A DNA stretch of 64,000 nucleotides from BJGV01 sp965205785 (GCA_965205785.1 OZ242188.1:806001-870000); one strand, 5' to 3'. Counted from the first letter of the stretch, positions 42,023-51,375 are shown. Notes: generated by a model from the letters alone, not told the origin. Numbers and translations are program-made.

Positions 42023-42592
42023 TTACAACAATACAAACACCTTCCATGCTGCCAAGCACAACAAGGTATAAAAAGCTGCCAGCATATCATCAAACATTAC
42101 ACCAAATCCGCCACGTAATTTCTTATCATAATATCGAATTGGCTGTGGCTTAAATATGTCAAACAAACGAAATAACAAAAAAGCAAATGCCTGCCAAACT
42201 AAATTGTCTGGTGTAAAAAATAGTACGAGTAAAAATGCAACGATTTCATCCCATACTATTCCGCCATGATCATGGGTGTTAAGAACCTTACTTGTCAGGC
42301 TGCAGATCCAAATACCGGCAATAAACATCAAATCTATAAGCAACAGAAATTGAATCGGATCTAGGTATTGATTTATCAACCAGAATAAAGGAAATGCTAC
42401 AAGAGTTCCTACAGTACCCGGAGCAGCTGGACTTAATCCGGCTCCCCCACCAAAAGCGAGGAAGAAGGCGGGGTGTTGAAAGATGAATTTCTTACTAGGA
42501 TTTAGGTGTACAGGAGCGGGCTCCGTCATCAATAACGGATCAGATTCCTGCTCAGCTGTTGCCTGAGATTCAGGTGGTATGGAAATGGTCAT
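42023..42592 (-). CDS. pgpA: Phosphatidylglycerophosphatase A
   Basis: PgpA removes phosphate from phosphatidylglycerophosphate to make phosphatidylglycerol at the inner membrane. The core starts at FGGGAGLSPAAPGTVGTL, has VWDEIVAFL, and ends with KPQPIRYYDKKLRGGFGVMFDDMLAA, the PgpA catalytic acidic pattern. The 189 residues include a 40-residue extension with Pro/Glu before the core. It overlaps the 3' end of thiL by 23 bases, so the genes are coupled. Confidence 0.92.
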   Translation of the reverse strand: MTISIPPESQATAEQESDPLLMTEPAPVHLNPSKKFIFQHPAFFLAFGGGAGLSPAAPGTVGTLVAFPLFWLINQYLDPIQFLLLIDLMFIAGIWICSLTSKVLNTHDHGGIVWDEIVAFLLVLFFTPDNLVWQAFAFLLFRLFDIFKPQPIRYYDKKLRGGFGVMFDDMLAAFYTLLCLAAWKVFVLL

Positions 42593-43541
42593 AGCCTGTT
42601 ATTTCTAGAATTATTGGTTTTTCAGTCGCATCGAAAATTACCAACCCTTCTCCCGTACTAATTTTTCCAATGCGGGTTAAGGGGATTCCTGTCTCTTGTG
42701 AAATTACATCAATTTTACTGCGCTTCTCTTTTGGTACAGTAAAACAAAGCTCATAATCATCTCCTCCCGCCAGCATACAATTAATTACTTGTGGTTGAGA
42801 AAGATATTTTTTTACTATTACTGAACAGTTTACCTTGTTCATGTTGATGGTGGCAGCAACATTTGAACACTCCAGAATATGCCCTAAGTCTGCTATCAAG
42901 CCATCTGAAATATCAATTGCGCTATTAGCAAGACCAATTAATCGCTGCCCTAGGTCAACTTGTGCAACAGGAAGAAGCAGAGAATTCAGACATTCAGCTA
43001 ATTCACCGGGCTCAAGCTTAATTTGATGCCGATTATGTAGAATTGCTAGTGCAGCATCACCCAGTTTGCCAGATACCCAGATGTCGTCTCCCGGCCTTGC
43101 TCCACTGCGGCGCAAAGCTTTACCTTTATCTACCTCACCAATAATTTGTACACAAATGGTAAGGGGGCCACGTGTAACATCTCCACCAATAAGCGCAATC
43201 TGATGTAAATTCGCAAGCTCATAAAACCCATCGGCAAATGACTCTATCCATTTCTCATTGTTTTTTACCAATGACTCTGGTAACGCAAGCGCCAAAGTTA
43301 CCCAACGTGGTTTCGCTCCCATTGCGGCCATGTCGGAAAGATTAACAGCAAGAGCCTTATGTCCTAACTTGCAAGGATCAACATCAGCAAAAAAATGTTG
43401 CCCGGATACCAGCATATCGGTGGAAACTGCTACTTCCATTCCAGCTTCGGGTCTAACTAACGCTGAATCATCTCCTATCCCCAACACAACATTGGAATTG
43501 GGACGCGTAAAAAAGCGAATTATATCTGCTTCGGAAAACAT
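42570..43541 (-). CDS. thiL: Thiamine-monophosphate kinase
   Basis: ThiL phosphorylates thiamine monophosphate to the active diphosphate. The 323-residue protein has GIGDDSALV, STDMLVSGQHFF, VNLSDMAAMGAKPRW and GGDVTRGPL in the N-terminal half, all ATP- or metal-site motifs of the PurM/ThiL fold, then DISDGLIADLGHIL and AGGDDYELCFTVP. It lies between nusB (19 bases upstream) and pgpA (overlapping). Confidence 0.95.
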   Translation of the reverse strand: MFSEADIIRFFTRPNSNVVLGIGDDSALVRPEAGMEVAVSTDMLVSGQHFFADVDPCKLGHKALAVNLSDMAAMGAKPRWVTLALALPESLVKNNEKWIESFADGFYELANLHQIALIGGDVTRGPLTICVQIIGEVDKGKALRRSGARPGDDIWVSGKLGDAALAILHNRHQIKLEPGELAECLNSLLLPVAQVDLGQRLIGLANSAIDISDGLIADLGHILECSNVAATINMNKVNCSVIVKKYLSQPQVINCMLAGGDDYELCFTVPKEKRSKIDVISQETGIPLTRIGKISTGEGLVIFDATEKPIILEITGYDHFHTT

Positions 43542-43560
43542 TTTATTTAAGTTTTTTGTA

Positions 43561-44046
43561 CTAAACCGGCAATTCTGCTTCGTCTGTACGCAACTGTGTA
43601 GCTAGCTTATCTAATACACCATTAACATATTTGTGCCCGTCCGTCCCACCATAGGTTTTGGCAAGCTCTACTGCCTCATTGATAATTGCCTTATATGGTG
43701 TTTCCATGTGATTAATAAATTCGTGGGTGCTTAGTAATAAAATGGAAACCTCTATTGGGCTAAGCTCCTTAAAAGGCCTGTCCAGACATGGCTGAATATG
43801 TTTTTCTAACTCTATTAAATTTGTTAGCGTTCCCTGCATAAGATCAGAAAAATATTCTTGATCGGTCTTAAGAAACTCTTTCGTCTCATATAACTGCTCT
43901 GTAATAGTCTGAATCGTTCCTCCAGCAACAAGCCATTGATATAGTCCTTGTAAAGCTAATTCACGTGAGCGACGGCGGCGGCCTTTGCGTCCGGACTTCT
44001 GTTCCGATCTGGTTTTTGCCTGTGCTGCTGGTATTTTCTGTGTCAT
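43561..44046 (-). CDS. nusB: Transcription antitermination factor NusB
   Basis: NusB with NusE binds boxA in rRNA leaders and prevents early termination. The 161-residue helical protein has a basic start (RRRRSRELALQGLYQWLVAG), the IEVSILLLSTHEF block and KAIINEAVELAKTYGGTDGHKYVNGVLDK at the end, all family signatures. It overlaps the stop of ribH by four bases (ATGA), so it is coupled to riboflavin synthesis genes, a common order. Confidence 0.95.
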   Translation of the reverse strand: MTQKIPAAQAKTRSEQKSGRKGRRRRSRELALQGLYQWLVAGGTIQTITEQLYETKEFLKTDQEYFSDLMQGTLTNLIELEKHIQPCLDRPFKELSPIEVSILLLSTHEFINHMETPYKAIINEAVELAKTYGGTDGHKYVNGVLDKLATQLRTDEAELPV

Positions 44047-44525
44047 TGAATTACTTCGTCGAGCTTTCTGAGCAAATGAACCATTTCTATTGCTACTCTT
44101 GCAGCTTCAGCACCTTTCTGACTCATCCGCTCCAGCGCCTGATCATTAGTATCAGTAGTAAGTATCCCGTTAGCGACTGGAATACCTGTATCAAGCTGAA
44201 CGGCTGTCACCCCGCCAGCAGATTCTTTCGACACAACCTCAAAATGATAGGTATCTCCACGAACCACCGCACCCAATGCCACTAGTGCATCAAACTGATC
44301 AGTCAAAGCCATTTTTTGAAGTGCTAAAGGAATTTCTAGTGCACCCGGAACTGTAATCATTAAAATATTTGTTGCCGACACTCCATTTTTTTCTAGCTCT
44401 GCAGTACAGCTATCTAGCAGACCTTCGCTAGCATCAATGTTATAACGACTCATAACAATGCCTATTCGTAACTCAGCACCATTTAGATCTGATTCGAGCT
44501 CATGAATTTTTTCATAACGCCCCAT
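44043..44525 (-). CDS. ribH: 6,7-dimethyl-8-ribityllumazine synthase
   Basis: RibH condenses the ribulose-derived four-carbon unit with the pyrimidine to form lumazine, the substrate of riboflavin synthase. The 160-residue protein has IVMSRYNIDASEGLLDSC, VPGALEIPLALQKMA, LGAVVRGDTYHFEVVSKESAGGV and GILTTDTNDQALERM, the active-site segments of the family. It lies between ribBA and nusB on one strand. Confidence 0.96.
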   Translation of the reverse strand: MGRYEKIHELESDLNGAELRIGIVMSRYNIDASEGLLDSCTAELEKNGVSATNILMITVPGALEIPLALQKMALTDQFDALVALGAVVRGDTYHFEVVSKESAGGVTAVQLDTGIPVANGILTTDTNDQALERMSQKGAEAARVAIEMVHLLRKLDEVIQ

Positions 44526-44575
44526 ATAGCTCTCCTAAATTTATATCTGGAAATATGAAAATGTATCCTCTGTCT

Positions 44576-45685
44576 TTACTCTGTATTCTCCGGTTCCAGG
44601 TATCCTGTAACTTTCAGACCAAAACCTGTCATGCTTGGCATTTTACGGGGGACAGCCAGTAATCGCATTTTACCTACATTAAGATCTTTTAAGATCTGTG
44701 CGCCGATACCATAGTTACGTAAATCAGTTCTGGTAGAAAGATTCGCCTCCGTTTTTTTCCTTGTAATACGCTCAATTAGCTCTATCGATTTTTCCCCGCT
44801 ATGTAACAAAACAACTACTCCACTCTCAGCATTAGAAATTACACGAAGTGTGTCATTAATATTCCAGGAATGAATGTTGTCATTTATATCTAATAAATCA
44901 ATAACAGATAGTGGCTCATGTACCCGTACTAGAGTATCAGTATCAGGAGTAATCTTACCTTTAATCAAGGCAAGATGAGTTGCATTAATCGTCTTATCAA
45001 GATAAACAACAAGGCCGAACTCGCCATGAACCGTTTGAATAGGTTTCTCTACCACTCGCTCTATAAGACTTTCCGTACGACTACGATAATGAATAAGATC
45101 AGCAATCGCTCCTATTTTAAGCTGATGCTTTGTGGCAAATTCAATTAATCCTGGCAACCGTGCCATACTGCCATCATCCTGAAGAATCTCACAAATTACT
45201 GATGCAGGAGTAAGCCCGGCCAGATTAGCTAAATCACACCCTGCTTCAGTATGTCCGGCACGCGAAAGCACGCCGCCCTTTTGAGCCATTAGCGGAAATA
45301 TGTGCCCAGGCTGAATAATGTCCTCTGGTTTGGCATTTTGACTTGCTGCCACCTTTACAGTGTGAGCACGATCTGCGGCAGAAATACCGGTAGTAACCCC
45401 GGCTGCAGCTTCAATAGAAAGCGTAAAATTTGTTCCTAACGGCGAGCGGTTAGTAGTAGCAGACACCATCAGCGGCAGACTAAGCTGCCGGCAGTGTGCC
45501 TCGGTTAATGTCAGACAAATAAGTCCACGACCATGTGTGGCCATAAAATTTATCGTTTCTGGTGTGACAAAATCTGCTGCCAACACCAGATCTCCCTCAT
45601 TCTCGCGATTCTCTTCATCGATAAGAATTACCATTTTTCCATTCTTAATATCCTGAATGATCTCTTTGATAGAACTTATAACCAT
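44576..45685 (-). CDS. ribBA: 3,4-dihydroxy-2-butanone-4-phosphate synthase with degenerate GTP cyclohydrolase II domain
   Basis: The N-terminal 200 residues are a full RibB: VILIDEENRENEGDLVLAAD, HGRGLICLTLTEAHCRQL, SAADRAHTVKVA, RAGHTEAGCDLANLAG. This makes the four-carbon precursor of riboflavin. The C-terminal half has a GTP cyclohydrolase II fold, but the zinc motif is VHEPLSVIDLLDI where active enzymes have H-S-E-C-L-T-G-D and C-D-C. The zinc cysteines are gone, so cyclohydrolase activity is unlikely. Such RibB proteins with an altered second domain are common in betaproteobacteria, with a separate RibA elsewhere. It lies downstream of ribE. Confidence 0.93.
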   Translation of the reverse strand: MVISSIKEIIQDIKNGKMVILIDEENRENEGDLVLAADFVTPETINFMATHGRGLICLTLTEAHCRQLSLPLMVSATTNRSPLGTNFTLSIEAAAGVTTGISAADRAHTVKVAASQNAKPEDIIQPGHIFPLMAQKGGVLSRAGHTEAGCDLANLAGLTPASVICEILQDDGSMARLPGLIEFATKHQLKIGAIADLIHYRSRTESLIERVVEKPIQTVHGEFGLVVYLDKTINATHLALIKGKITPDTDTLVRVHEPLSVIDLLDINDNIHSWNINDTLRVISNAESGVVVLLHSGEKSIELIERITRKKTEANLSTRTDLRNYGIGAQILKDLNVGKMRLLAVPRKMPSMTGFGLKVTGYLEPENTE

Positions 45686-45730
45686 GTTGTTAATCTTTAA
45701 CTATTAATTAAATGAAAATATATACAGATC

Positions 45731-46327
45731 TTATTTCGAAACTGAAGTTAATAGTTGATCAAGATAACGTGCCAACATATCTACTTCTAAATTTACTTCC
45801 ATATTAGTTTTTAATTCTTTAAGTGTGGTTACAGCTAATGTATGAGGAATAAGATTAACTCTGAACTCATCTTTAGTGATTAAATTTACCGTCAAGCTCA
45901 CGCCATTCACTGTGATGGAACCCTTTTTTGCAATGTACTTCATCAAAGAGGCTGGGGGCTTTATGGCTAATATATAACTTTCTCCCGCTGGTACCAGCTT
46001 TATTACTTTTCCCACTCCGTCAACATGACCACTTACTAGGTGGCCGTTTATTCTATCGGATAATTGCATGGCTCTTTCAAGATTCACTCGTCCGCCTTGT
46101 GTATCCAAGCCTTGGGTACAACTTAGCGTTTCTTGTGACACTTCCATGCTAATTATGCTTTCCACTAAATCTGTTATGGTAAGGCATACTCCGTTAGTTG
46201 CGATGCTGTCACCAACACAGACATCACTTAAATCTAGCCCGCCTGATGTAATCTCTATGCGCATACCGCTTTCCAAAGGTATAATTTTTTTTACCTCGCC
46301 AACGGCTTCGATGATTCCCGTAAACAT
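45731..46327 (-). CDS. ribE: Riboflavin synthase alpha chain
   Basis: This enzyme converts two lumazines to riboflavin plus a pyrimidine. The 198-residue protein has two similar halves: MFTGIIEAVGEVKKI plus GDSIATNGVCLTI, and LVSGHVDGVGKVI plus KGSITVNGVSLTV. The paired lumazine-binding folds are typical. It is the first gene of the ribE-ribBA-ribH-nusB-thiL run and is divergent from regB. No FMN riboswitch is visible upstream. Confidence 0.95.
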   Translation of the reverse strand: MFTGIIEAVGEVKKIIPLESGMRIEITSGGLDLSDVCVGDSIATNGVCLTITDLVESIISMEVSQETLSCTQGLDTQGGRVNLERAMQLSDRINGHLVSGHVDGVGKVIKLVPAGESYILAIKPPASLMKYIAKKGSITVNGVSLTVNLITKDEFRVNLIPHTLAVTTLKELKTNMEVNLEVDMLARYLDQLLTSVSK

Positions 46328-46624
46328 TGATTCCTTTTTGTTTTCTGGTGATAAATTTTTAGTAAAATACTATGATCACTACCTGTGCAGAAGAAATATC
46401 CTCTTCCTTATTCGTAAGCTTAGTTAAGCTTATACACCTAATACCAGTTTATCTCCTTCATGAGGATATCACGAAGGGTTCTGAATCTAGAGTAGAATTC
46501 AATGGATAGCTCAGGTTTTTGTGCCAATCTCTGCGACAATTTGCCACATAGCTAGAAAATACGATATAGGCTAATGTTTAAATCAAATGAAATGCTTGCA
46601 ATAAATCCTCGATGAACTGTTGAA
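46328..46624. promoter_or_regulatory. Divergent promoter region between ribE and regB
   Basis: This 297-base gap holds promoters for both directions. A double palindrome TAAGCTTA-GT-TAAGCTTA (46415-46432) is the clearest element and could be an operator. CCTTC and GAAGG flank ATGAGGATATCAC further on. I see no FMN riboswitch and no convincing RegA box, although TGCGACAATTTGCCACA (about 46529-46545) has weak similarity to such sites. Confidence 0.4.
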
Positions 46625-47890
46625 ATGTTCAGTGACTTTAGTAAAACACCACTAAATAAAAATTTACAGCGCCTGTTTTTTCTCAGGAGCATAGCTATTG
46701 TTGTCCAGTGCCTCACTTTTGCTACAGCACATTGGATACTTGAAATACCATTACCTTGGACAGAAATGGTTGCGGTAGTGGCCTTTCTTGCTATATTAAA
46801 TTTTGCGACCTGGATTCGCTTACGTCAAAATTGGCCCGTATCGGATATAGAGTTTTTTGCTCAAATTCTAATAGATGTTTTTGCGTTAGGTGCGCTATTG
46901 TATTTTAGTGGCGGCTCAACCAACCCCTTTGTTTCCCTGTACCTGTTACCTCTAACAATTACTGCTGCTGCTTTACCATGGGCATACACATGGGTAATGG
47001 CAGTAATAACTATTGCTTGTTATTCTTGGTTGCTATTTTATTATGTGCCATTGCCACATGATCATAACGAACACATGAGTGAATTTAATCTTCATGTATC
47101 TGGAATGTGGCTGGCATTTGTTTTAAGTACCGTATTGATTGCATGGTTTGTTGTTAAGATGGGTACATCTATAAGGGAGCGCGATAAAGAACTGTCTCAG
47201 GCGCGTGAACAAGCTTTACGTGATGAACAGCTTATTGCACTAGGAACTATGGCTGCTGGTGCAGCACATGAGCTTGGAACACCATTAGCAACCATGGCCG
47301 TTGTAAGTAGGGAAATACAGAATGATCATGCTGACAATCAAGAACTTCAAAAGAACATGGGAATTTTACGAGATCAGATTACTCAATGTAAGCATACGCT
47401 GACTCAGCTACTTGCCGATGCAGGACAAACCCGTACCGAAGATGCCAGTGGACAAACAGTTGATTGTTTTCTACAAGAAGTATTAGATAAATGGAAACTA
47501 ATGCGCCCTACGGTCAAATTTACTTATTCCTGCAATGGCGTGCATCCCGCTCCTAAAATAATAAATACTCAATCACTGGGTCAGTCAATTTTAAATCTGC
47601 TAAATAATGCAGCAGATGCTTCGATAGAAAATATTGAAATTAGCAGTGATTGGAACAAAAAAGAACTGTATCTAGAAATTCTTGATTTTGGTAAAGGTCT
47701 CAGTGAAGAAACTGTTCAACGAGCAGGGCAAGCTTTCTATACTAGCAAGAAAGGACATGGCTTTGGAATTGGATTGTTTTTGGCAAATGCGAACATTGAA
47801 CGATATGGTGGAAGCGTCCGTTTAACTAACCGTGAAGAAGGCGGCGCCTGCACCCAGGTTATATTACCTCTAATAGGATCTGAAATATGA
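46625..47890 (+). CDS. regB: Redox-sensing histidine kinase RegB/PrrB/ActS
   Basis: The 421-residue membrane kinase senses quinone and redox state and phosphorylates RegA. About six hydrophobic segments fill residues 15-178. Between two of them is GGSTNPF (96-102), the RegB ubiquinone-site heptad. His215 in AAGAAHELGTPLATM is the phosphorylated residue, and Cys255, exactly 40 residues later, is in the place of the RegB redox cysteine. LNNAADAS and GFGIGLFLANANIERYGG are the ATP-binding boxes. It overlaps regA by four bases. In this organism it could govern nirK and respiratory genes, which is inference. Confidence 0.92.
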   Translation: MFSDFSKTPLNKNLQRLFFLRSIAIVVQCLTFATAHWILEIPLPWTEMVAVVAFLAILNFATWIRLRQNWPVSDIEFFAQILIDVFALGALLYFSGGSTNPFVSLYLLPLTITAAALPWAYTWVMAVITIACYSWLLFYYVPLPHDHNEHMSEFNLHVSGMWLAFVLSTVLIAWFVVKMGTSIRERDKELSQAREQALRDEQLIALGTMAAGAAHELGTPLATMAVVSREIQNDHADNQELQKNMGILRDQITQCKHTLTQLLADAGQTRTEDASGQTVDCFLQEVLDKWKLMRPTVKFTYSCNGVHPAPKIINTQSLGQSILNLLNNAADASIENIEISSDWNKKELYLEILDFGKGLSEETVQRAGQAFYTSKKGHGFGIGLFLANANIERYGGSVRLTNREEGGACTQVILPLIGSEI

Positions 47891-48444
47891 CTACACCTAC
47901 AACAATAGATGCAGATATTGATCGTCCAAGTTTATTGCTTGTTGATGATGATGAGGTCTTTTGCGGTGTGCTAGCAAATGCGATGACGAAACGTGGATTT
48001 GAAGTTACTTGTGCGCATTCAGTCTCCCATGCATTGGACTGCACCAAAAATTTTGCTCCTGAATATGCAATTATTGACCTGCGATTACCTGGTCCTTCCG
48101 GTTTGGTTTTAGTTGAAAAATTACGAGAGGTAGATCCTGGTACTCGTATCGTTATGCTAACAGGTTATGCGAGTATCACTACAGCTGTAGAAGCAATTAA
48201 ACTTGGTGCAATACATTATCTTGCAAAGCCTGTTGATGCCGATGAAATTATGATGGCTTTCGAGCGCACTGAAGGAGACCCTTCTGCTCAAATCAATACC
48301 CATGCGTTGTCAGTAGGACAATTTGAATGGGAATATATTCAACGTATTTTAATCGAAAACAACGGTAACATTTCAGCAACCGCAAAAAAACTTAATATGC
48401 ATCGTCGTACATTACAGCGCAAACTTAATAAAAGTCCTCATTAA
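47887..48444 (+). CDS. regA: Response regulator RegA/PrrA/ActR
   Basis: The 185-residue regulator has a receiver domain with DDDE (about 20-23), phospho-acceptor Asp64 in AIIDLRLPG, Thr in VMLTGYAS and Lys in LAKPVDADE. A short linker leads to a Fis-type helix-turn-helix: NGNISATAKKLNMHRRTLQRKL. This matches RegA, nearly invariant in that last helix. It overlaps the end of regB by four bases. RegA activates or represses respiration, CO2 fixation and denitrification genes in related bacteria. Confidence 0.93.
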   Translation: MTTPTTIDADIDRPSLLLVDDDEVFCGVLANAMTKRGFEVTCAHSVSHALDCTKNFAPEYAIIDLRLPGPSGLVLVEKLREVDPGTRIVMLTGYASITTAVEAIKLGAIHYLAKPVDADEIMMAFERTEGDPSAQINTHALSVGQFEWEYIQRILIENNGNISATAKKLNMHRRTLQRKLNKSPH

Positions 48445-48472
48445 ATTTATATGGTATCTTTTTATTAAAAAA

Positions 48473-49558
48473 TTACAAAAAACGGGTGATAATTCGAATA
48501 TCTTGTCCTACCATGCGTAAATCCTGAATTTTAAGATTATACTTTTCCGTAAGATCCTTTAATTCCGGTAGCTCTAGCATACCCTGTGCCGCCACACCAA
48601 TTAAGTGTGGAGCAAGATAAATTATCAGCTCATCTACTAGCCGTGCCTTGATAAATGCACCACTTAACTTGCTTCCTGCCTCAATTAGTACCTCGTTAAT
48701 CTCAAAATCTGCAAGTGTTTTTATCATCTTTTCTAGAGCAATTTTTCCTTTTCCATCCGGCAATATAATTGGACGAGCACCTGCTTTTTTTAATAAGGCT
48801 ATTTTTTCTTTGTTATCGCTTGCAGTAAAAATTAACTCGCCCTCACCTCTGAGAACCTGTGCAGTAACAGGGATATCCAGTCGACTATCTATAATGACCC
48901 GTAATGGTTGTCTTGATGTCTCAATAAAGCGTACGGACAGCTGTGGGTCATCTTCAAGTACCGTACCAATCCCTGTTAAAACTGCGCAAGAACGGGCGCG
49001 AATCCTGTGCCCGTCATTTCGTGCAGCCTCTCCAGTGATCCACTGACTTACACCATTATTTAATGCTGTTTTACCATCAAGGCTTGCAGCAATTTTCATT
49101 CGTACCCAAGGACGATTGTTCACCATTCTGGAAACAAAACCAATATTAAGATCTTTGGCCTTCTCTTCCATTAATCCATCTTGTACATTTATTTTGGATT
49201 GCTTCAGAAATGAAACCCCCTTTCCAGCAACCAGCGGGTTTGGATCCTGCATTGCAATTATCACTTTAGCTACTTTAGCTCTAACTATAGCCTCTACACA
49301 AGGAGGAGTGCGCCCGTAATGACTACAAGGTTCCAGCGTAAGATATACAGTTGCACCTTGTGCTGCTTCTCCGGCAATTTTGAGTGCATTGATCTCGGCA
49401 TGTGGTTGCCCTGTATGAGCATGCCACCCACTACCGACTATTTTTCCATCTCGAACAATTACACAGCCCACACGGGGATTAGGGCTTGTGGTATACAAAC
49501 CTTTTTCGGCAAGTTGTAGCGCCTGAGACATGTAAGCATGGTCGTCAGAAGAAAACAT
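48473..49558 (-). CDS. ribD: Riboflavin biosynthesis deaminase/reductase RibD
   Basis: This bifunctional enzyme deaminates the pyrimidine made from GTP and reduces its ribose. The 361-residue protein has a zinc deaminase domain (HAEINAL at about 53-59, and PCSHYGRTPPC at about 78-88) and a reductase half with MKIAASLDGKTAL, GIGTVLEDDPQL and LIEAGSKLSGAF. It follows nrdR by 13 bases on the same strand, a common pairing. Together with ribE, ribBA and ribH it leaves only GTP cyclohydrolase II missing from this window. Confidence 0.96.
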   Translation of the reverse strand: MFSSDDHAYMSQALQLAEKGLYTTSPNPRVGCVIVRDGKIVGSGWHAHTGQPHAEINALKIAGEAAQGATVYLTLEPCSHYGRTPPCVEAIVRAKVAKVIIAMQDPNPLVAGKGVSFLKQSKINVQDGLMEEKAKDLNIGFVSRMVNNRPWVRMKIAASLDGKTALNNGVSQWITGEAARNDGHRIRARSCAVLTGIGTVLEDDPQLSVRFIETSRQPLRVIIDSRLDIPVTAQVLRGEGELIFTASDNKEKIALLKKAGARPIILPDGKGKIALEKMIKTLADFEINEVLIEAGSKLSGAFIKARLVDELIIYLAPHLIGVAAQGMLELPELKDLTEKYNLKIQDLRMVGQDIRIITRFL

Positions 49559-49571
49559 GTTTGTATTTTAT

Positions 49572-50036
49572 TTATTTCTTACGACGCGGTCTTTGTACTT
49601 CTTTGATTGCGTCATGAAAATCATCCACATCCTGGAAGCTTCTATAAACAGAAGCGAAGCGGATATATGCTACTTTGTCCAGCTTGTAAAGTTCCCGCAT
49701 TACCATTTCGCCAATCTTACGCGAAGGTATTTCTCTCACTCCTAAACTCAGAAGTTTTTGTACAATCCGATCTGTCGCCTCATCTACATTTTCAGTTGGC
49801 ACGGGACGTTTGTGTAATGCACGCATAAATCCAGTAAGAAGTTTGTCGCGACTGAATTCAGAACGGTCTCCCCCTTGTTTTACAACTTGTGGCAGACGCA
49901 ATCCAATAGTCTCATACGTAGTAAATCGCTTATCACAGCTCAGGCAACGACGGCGGCGGCGCACTCTGTTTCCCTCTTCGCTAACACGGGAATCAATTAC
50001 GCTTGTGTCATCAGTATTACAGAAAGGGCATTTCAT
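49572..50036 (-). CDS. nrdR: Transcriptional repressor NrdR
   Basis: NrdR represses ribonucleotide reductase genes in response to dATP/ATP. The 154-residue protein has the zinc ribbon MKCPFCNTDDTSVIDSR and CLSCDKRFTTYE (four cysteines at 3, 6, 31, 34), then an ATP-cone with FSRDKLLTGFMRA and GEMVMRELYKLDKVAYIRFASVYR. It lies between glyA and ribD, the usual glyA-nrdR-ribD order. Confidence 0.97.
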   Translation of the reverse strand: MKCPFCNTDDTSVIDSRVSEEGNRVRRRRRCLSCDKRFTTYETIGLRLPQVVKQGGDRSEFSRDKLLTGFMRALHKRPVPTENVDEATDRIVQKLLSLGVREIPSRKIGEMVMRELYKLDKVAYIRFASVYRSFQDVDDFHDAIKEVQRPRRKK

Positions 50037-50124
50037 GATTAAGTGTTAAAAAATTAGGAGGAGCTTATCTGCTATTTAAATTTCTTTGTTTGAAAATATA
50101 CCGTGCTGTTAACTTGCTGGGAAA

Positions 50125-51375
50125 TCAAATTCCATAAACTGGATATTTCGCACACAAGGCTTTTGCTTCATTAGCAACTTGCAGTAAAACTTCATTGTTA
50201 GTTGGTGCATCTAATACATCGGCAATAAGATTTGCAAGATGTTCTATTTCTATTTCTTTGAAGCCACGCGTGGTAACTGCAGGAGTGCCTATACGAATAC
50301 CACTGGTAACAAATGGCTTTTGTGGATCATTTGGAATAGCATTTTTATTTACCGTAATGTTTGCACGTCCCAATGCTTCTTCTGCCTGCTTGCCAGTAAG
50401 GTTTTTTGCCTGAAGATCTACTAAAAACATATGACAATCCGTACGTCCGGAAACTATACGTAACCCACGTTCTTTTAGTACTTTTGTCATTACACGAGCA
50501 TTATCGATTACCTGTTCCTGGTAATTTCTGAATCCTTTACTAGCTGCCTCCTTAAATGCAACTGCTTTGGCGGCAATCACGTGCATCATTGGCCCGCCTT
50601 GGGTCTGTGGAAAAATCGCTGAGTTGAGTGCCTTTTCATGCTCGGGCTTTGCCATAATAATACCGCCCCGTGGGCCACGTAATGTTTTGTGTGTAGTACT
50701 AGTAACAAAATCAGCAATTCCAACTGGATTAGGGTAATACCCTGCCGCCACTAATCCAGCGTAATGAGCCATATCTACAAATAAATATGCTCCGACGTCA
50801 TCTGCAATCTTACGAAAAGATTTCCAATTTATTACTAAAGAATAAGCAGATGCGCCAGCAACAATGATTTTTGGTTTGTGCTCATGCGCTAATCGCTCTA
50901 ACTCAACATAATCAAGTTCTTCAGTATCAGGATTAAGGCCATATGAAACTGAATTAAAAATTTTACCACTAAGATTAACTGATGCCCCATGAGTCAAGTG
51001 CCCACCATGAGCAAGCGACATACCCAGAAGCGTGTCGCCTGGCCGTAGAACGGACAAATAAACAGCAGCGTTTGCCTGTGATCCAGAATGGGGCTGAACA
51101 TTGACATATTCTGCGTCAAATAACGATTTTGCCCGATCTATTGCGTATTGCTCAACCACGTCAACGTGTTCACAACCACCATAATAGCGTTTGCCGGGAT
51201 ATCCTTCTGCATATTTATTTGTCAATACAGATCCTTGTGCCTGCATAACAGCTGGACTTGCATAATTCTCTGAAGCGATTAATTCAATATGGTCTTCTTG
51301 TCGTTGAATTTCGCTTTTAATTGCCAACCATAAATCTGGATCGGTTTTTTGAATCGTTTGCTTCGATGAAAGCAT
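50125..51375 (-). CDS. glyA: Serine hydroxymethyltransferase
   Basis: GlyA converts serine to glycine while loading tetrahydrofolate with a one-carbon unit. I place the start at ATG 51375, giving 416 residues, the normal length beginning MLSSKQTIQKTDPDLW; an upstream ATG at 51459 would add 28 atypical residues. The sequence has IELIASENYASPAV, GYPGKRYYGGCEHVD, FVDMAHYAGLVAAG and the PLP lysine in VTSTTHKTLRGPRGG. It lies 88 bases before nrdR. Confidence 0.96.
   Translation of the reverse strand: MLSSKQTIQKTDPDLWLAIKSEIQRQEDHIELIASENYASPAVMQAQGSVLTNKYAEGYPGKRYYGGCEHVDVVEQYAIDRAKSLFDAEYVNVQPHSGSQANAAVYLSVLRPGDTLLGMSLAHGGHLTHGASVNLSGKIFNSVSYGLNPDTEELDYVELERLAHEHKPKIIVAGASAYSLVINWKSFRKIADDVGAYLFVDMAHYAGLVAAGYYPNPVGIADFVTSTTHKTLRGPRGGIIMAKPEHEKALNSAIFPQTQGGPMMHVIAAKAVAFKEAASKGFRNYQEQVIDNARVMTKVLKERGLRIVSGRTDCHMFLVDLQAKNLTGKQAEEALGRANITVNKNAIPNDPQKPFVTSGIRIGTPAVTTRGFKEIEIEHLANLIADVLDAPTNNEVLLQVANEAKALCAKYPVYGI

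Noticed and set aside
46328..46500. FMN riboswitch upstream of ribE
   Set aside because: None of the conserved RFN-element blocks are visible in the ribE leader.
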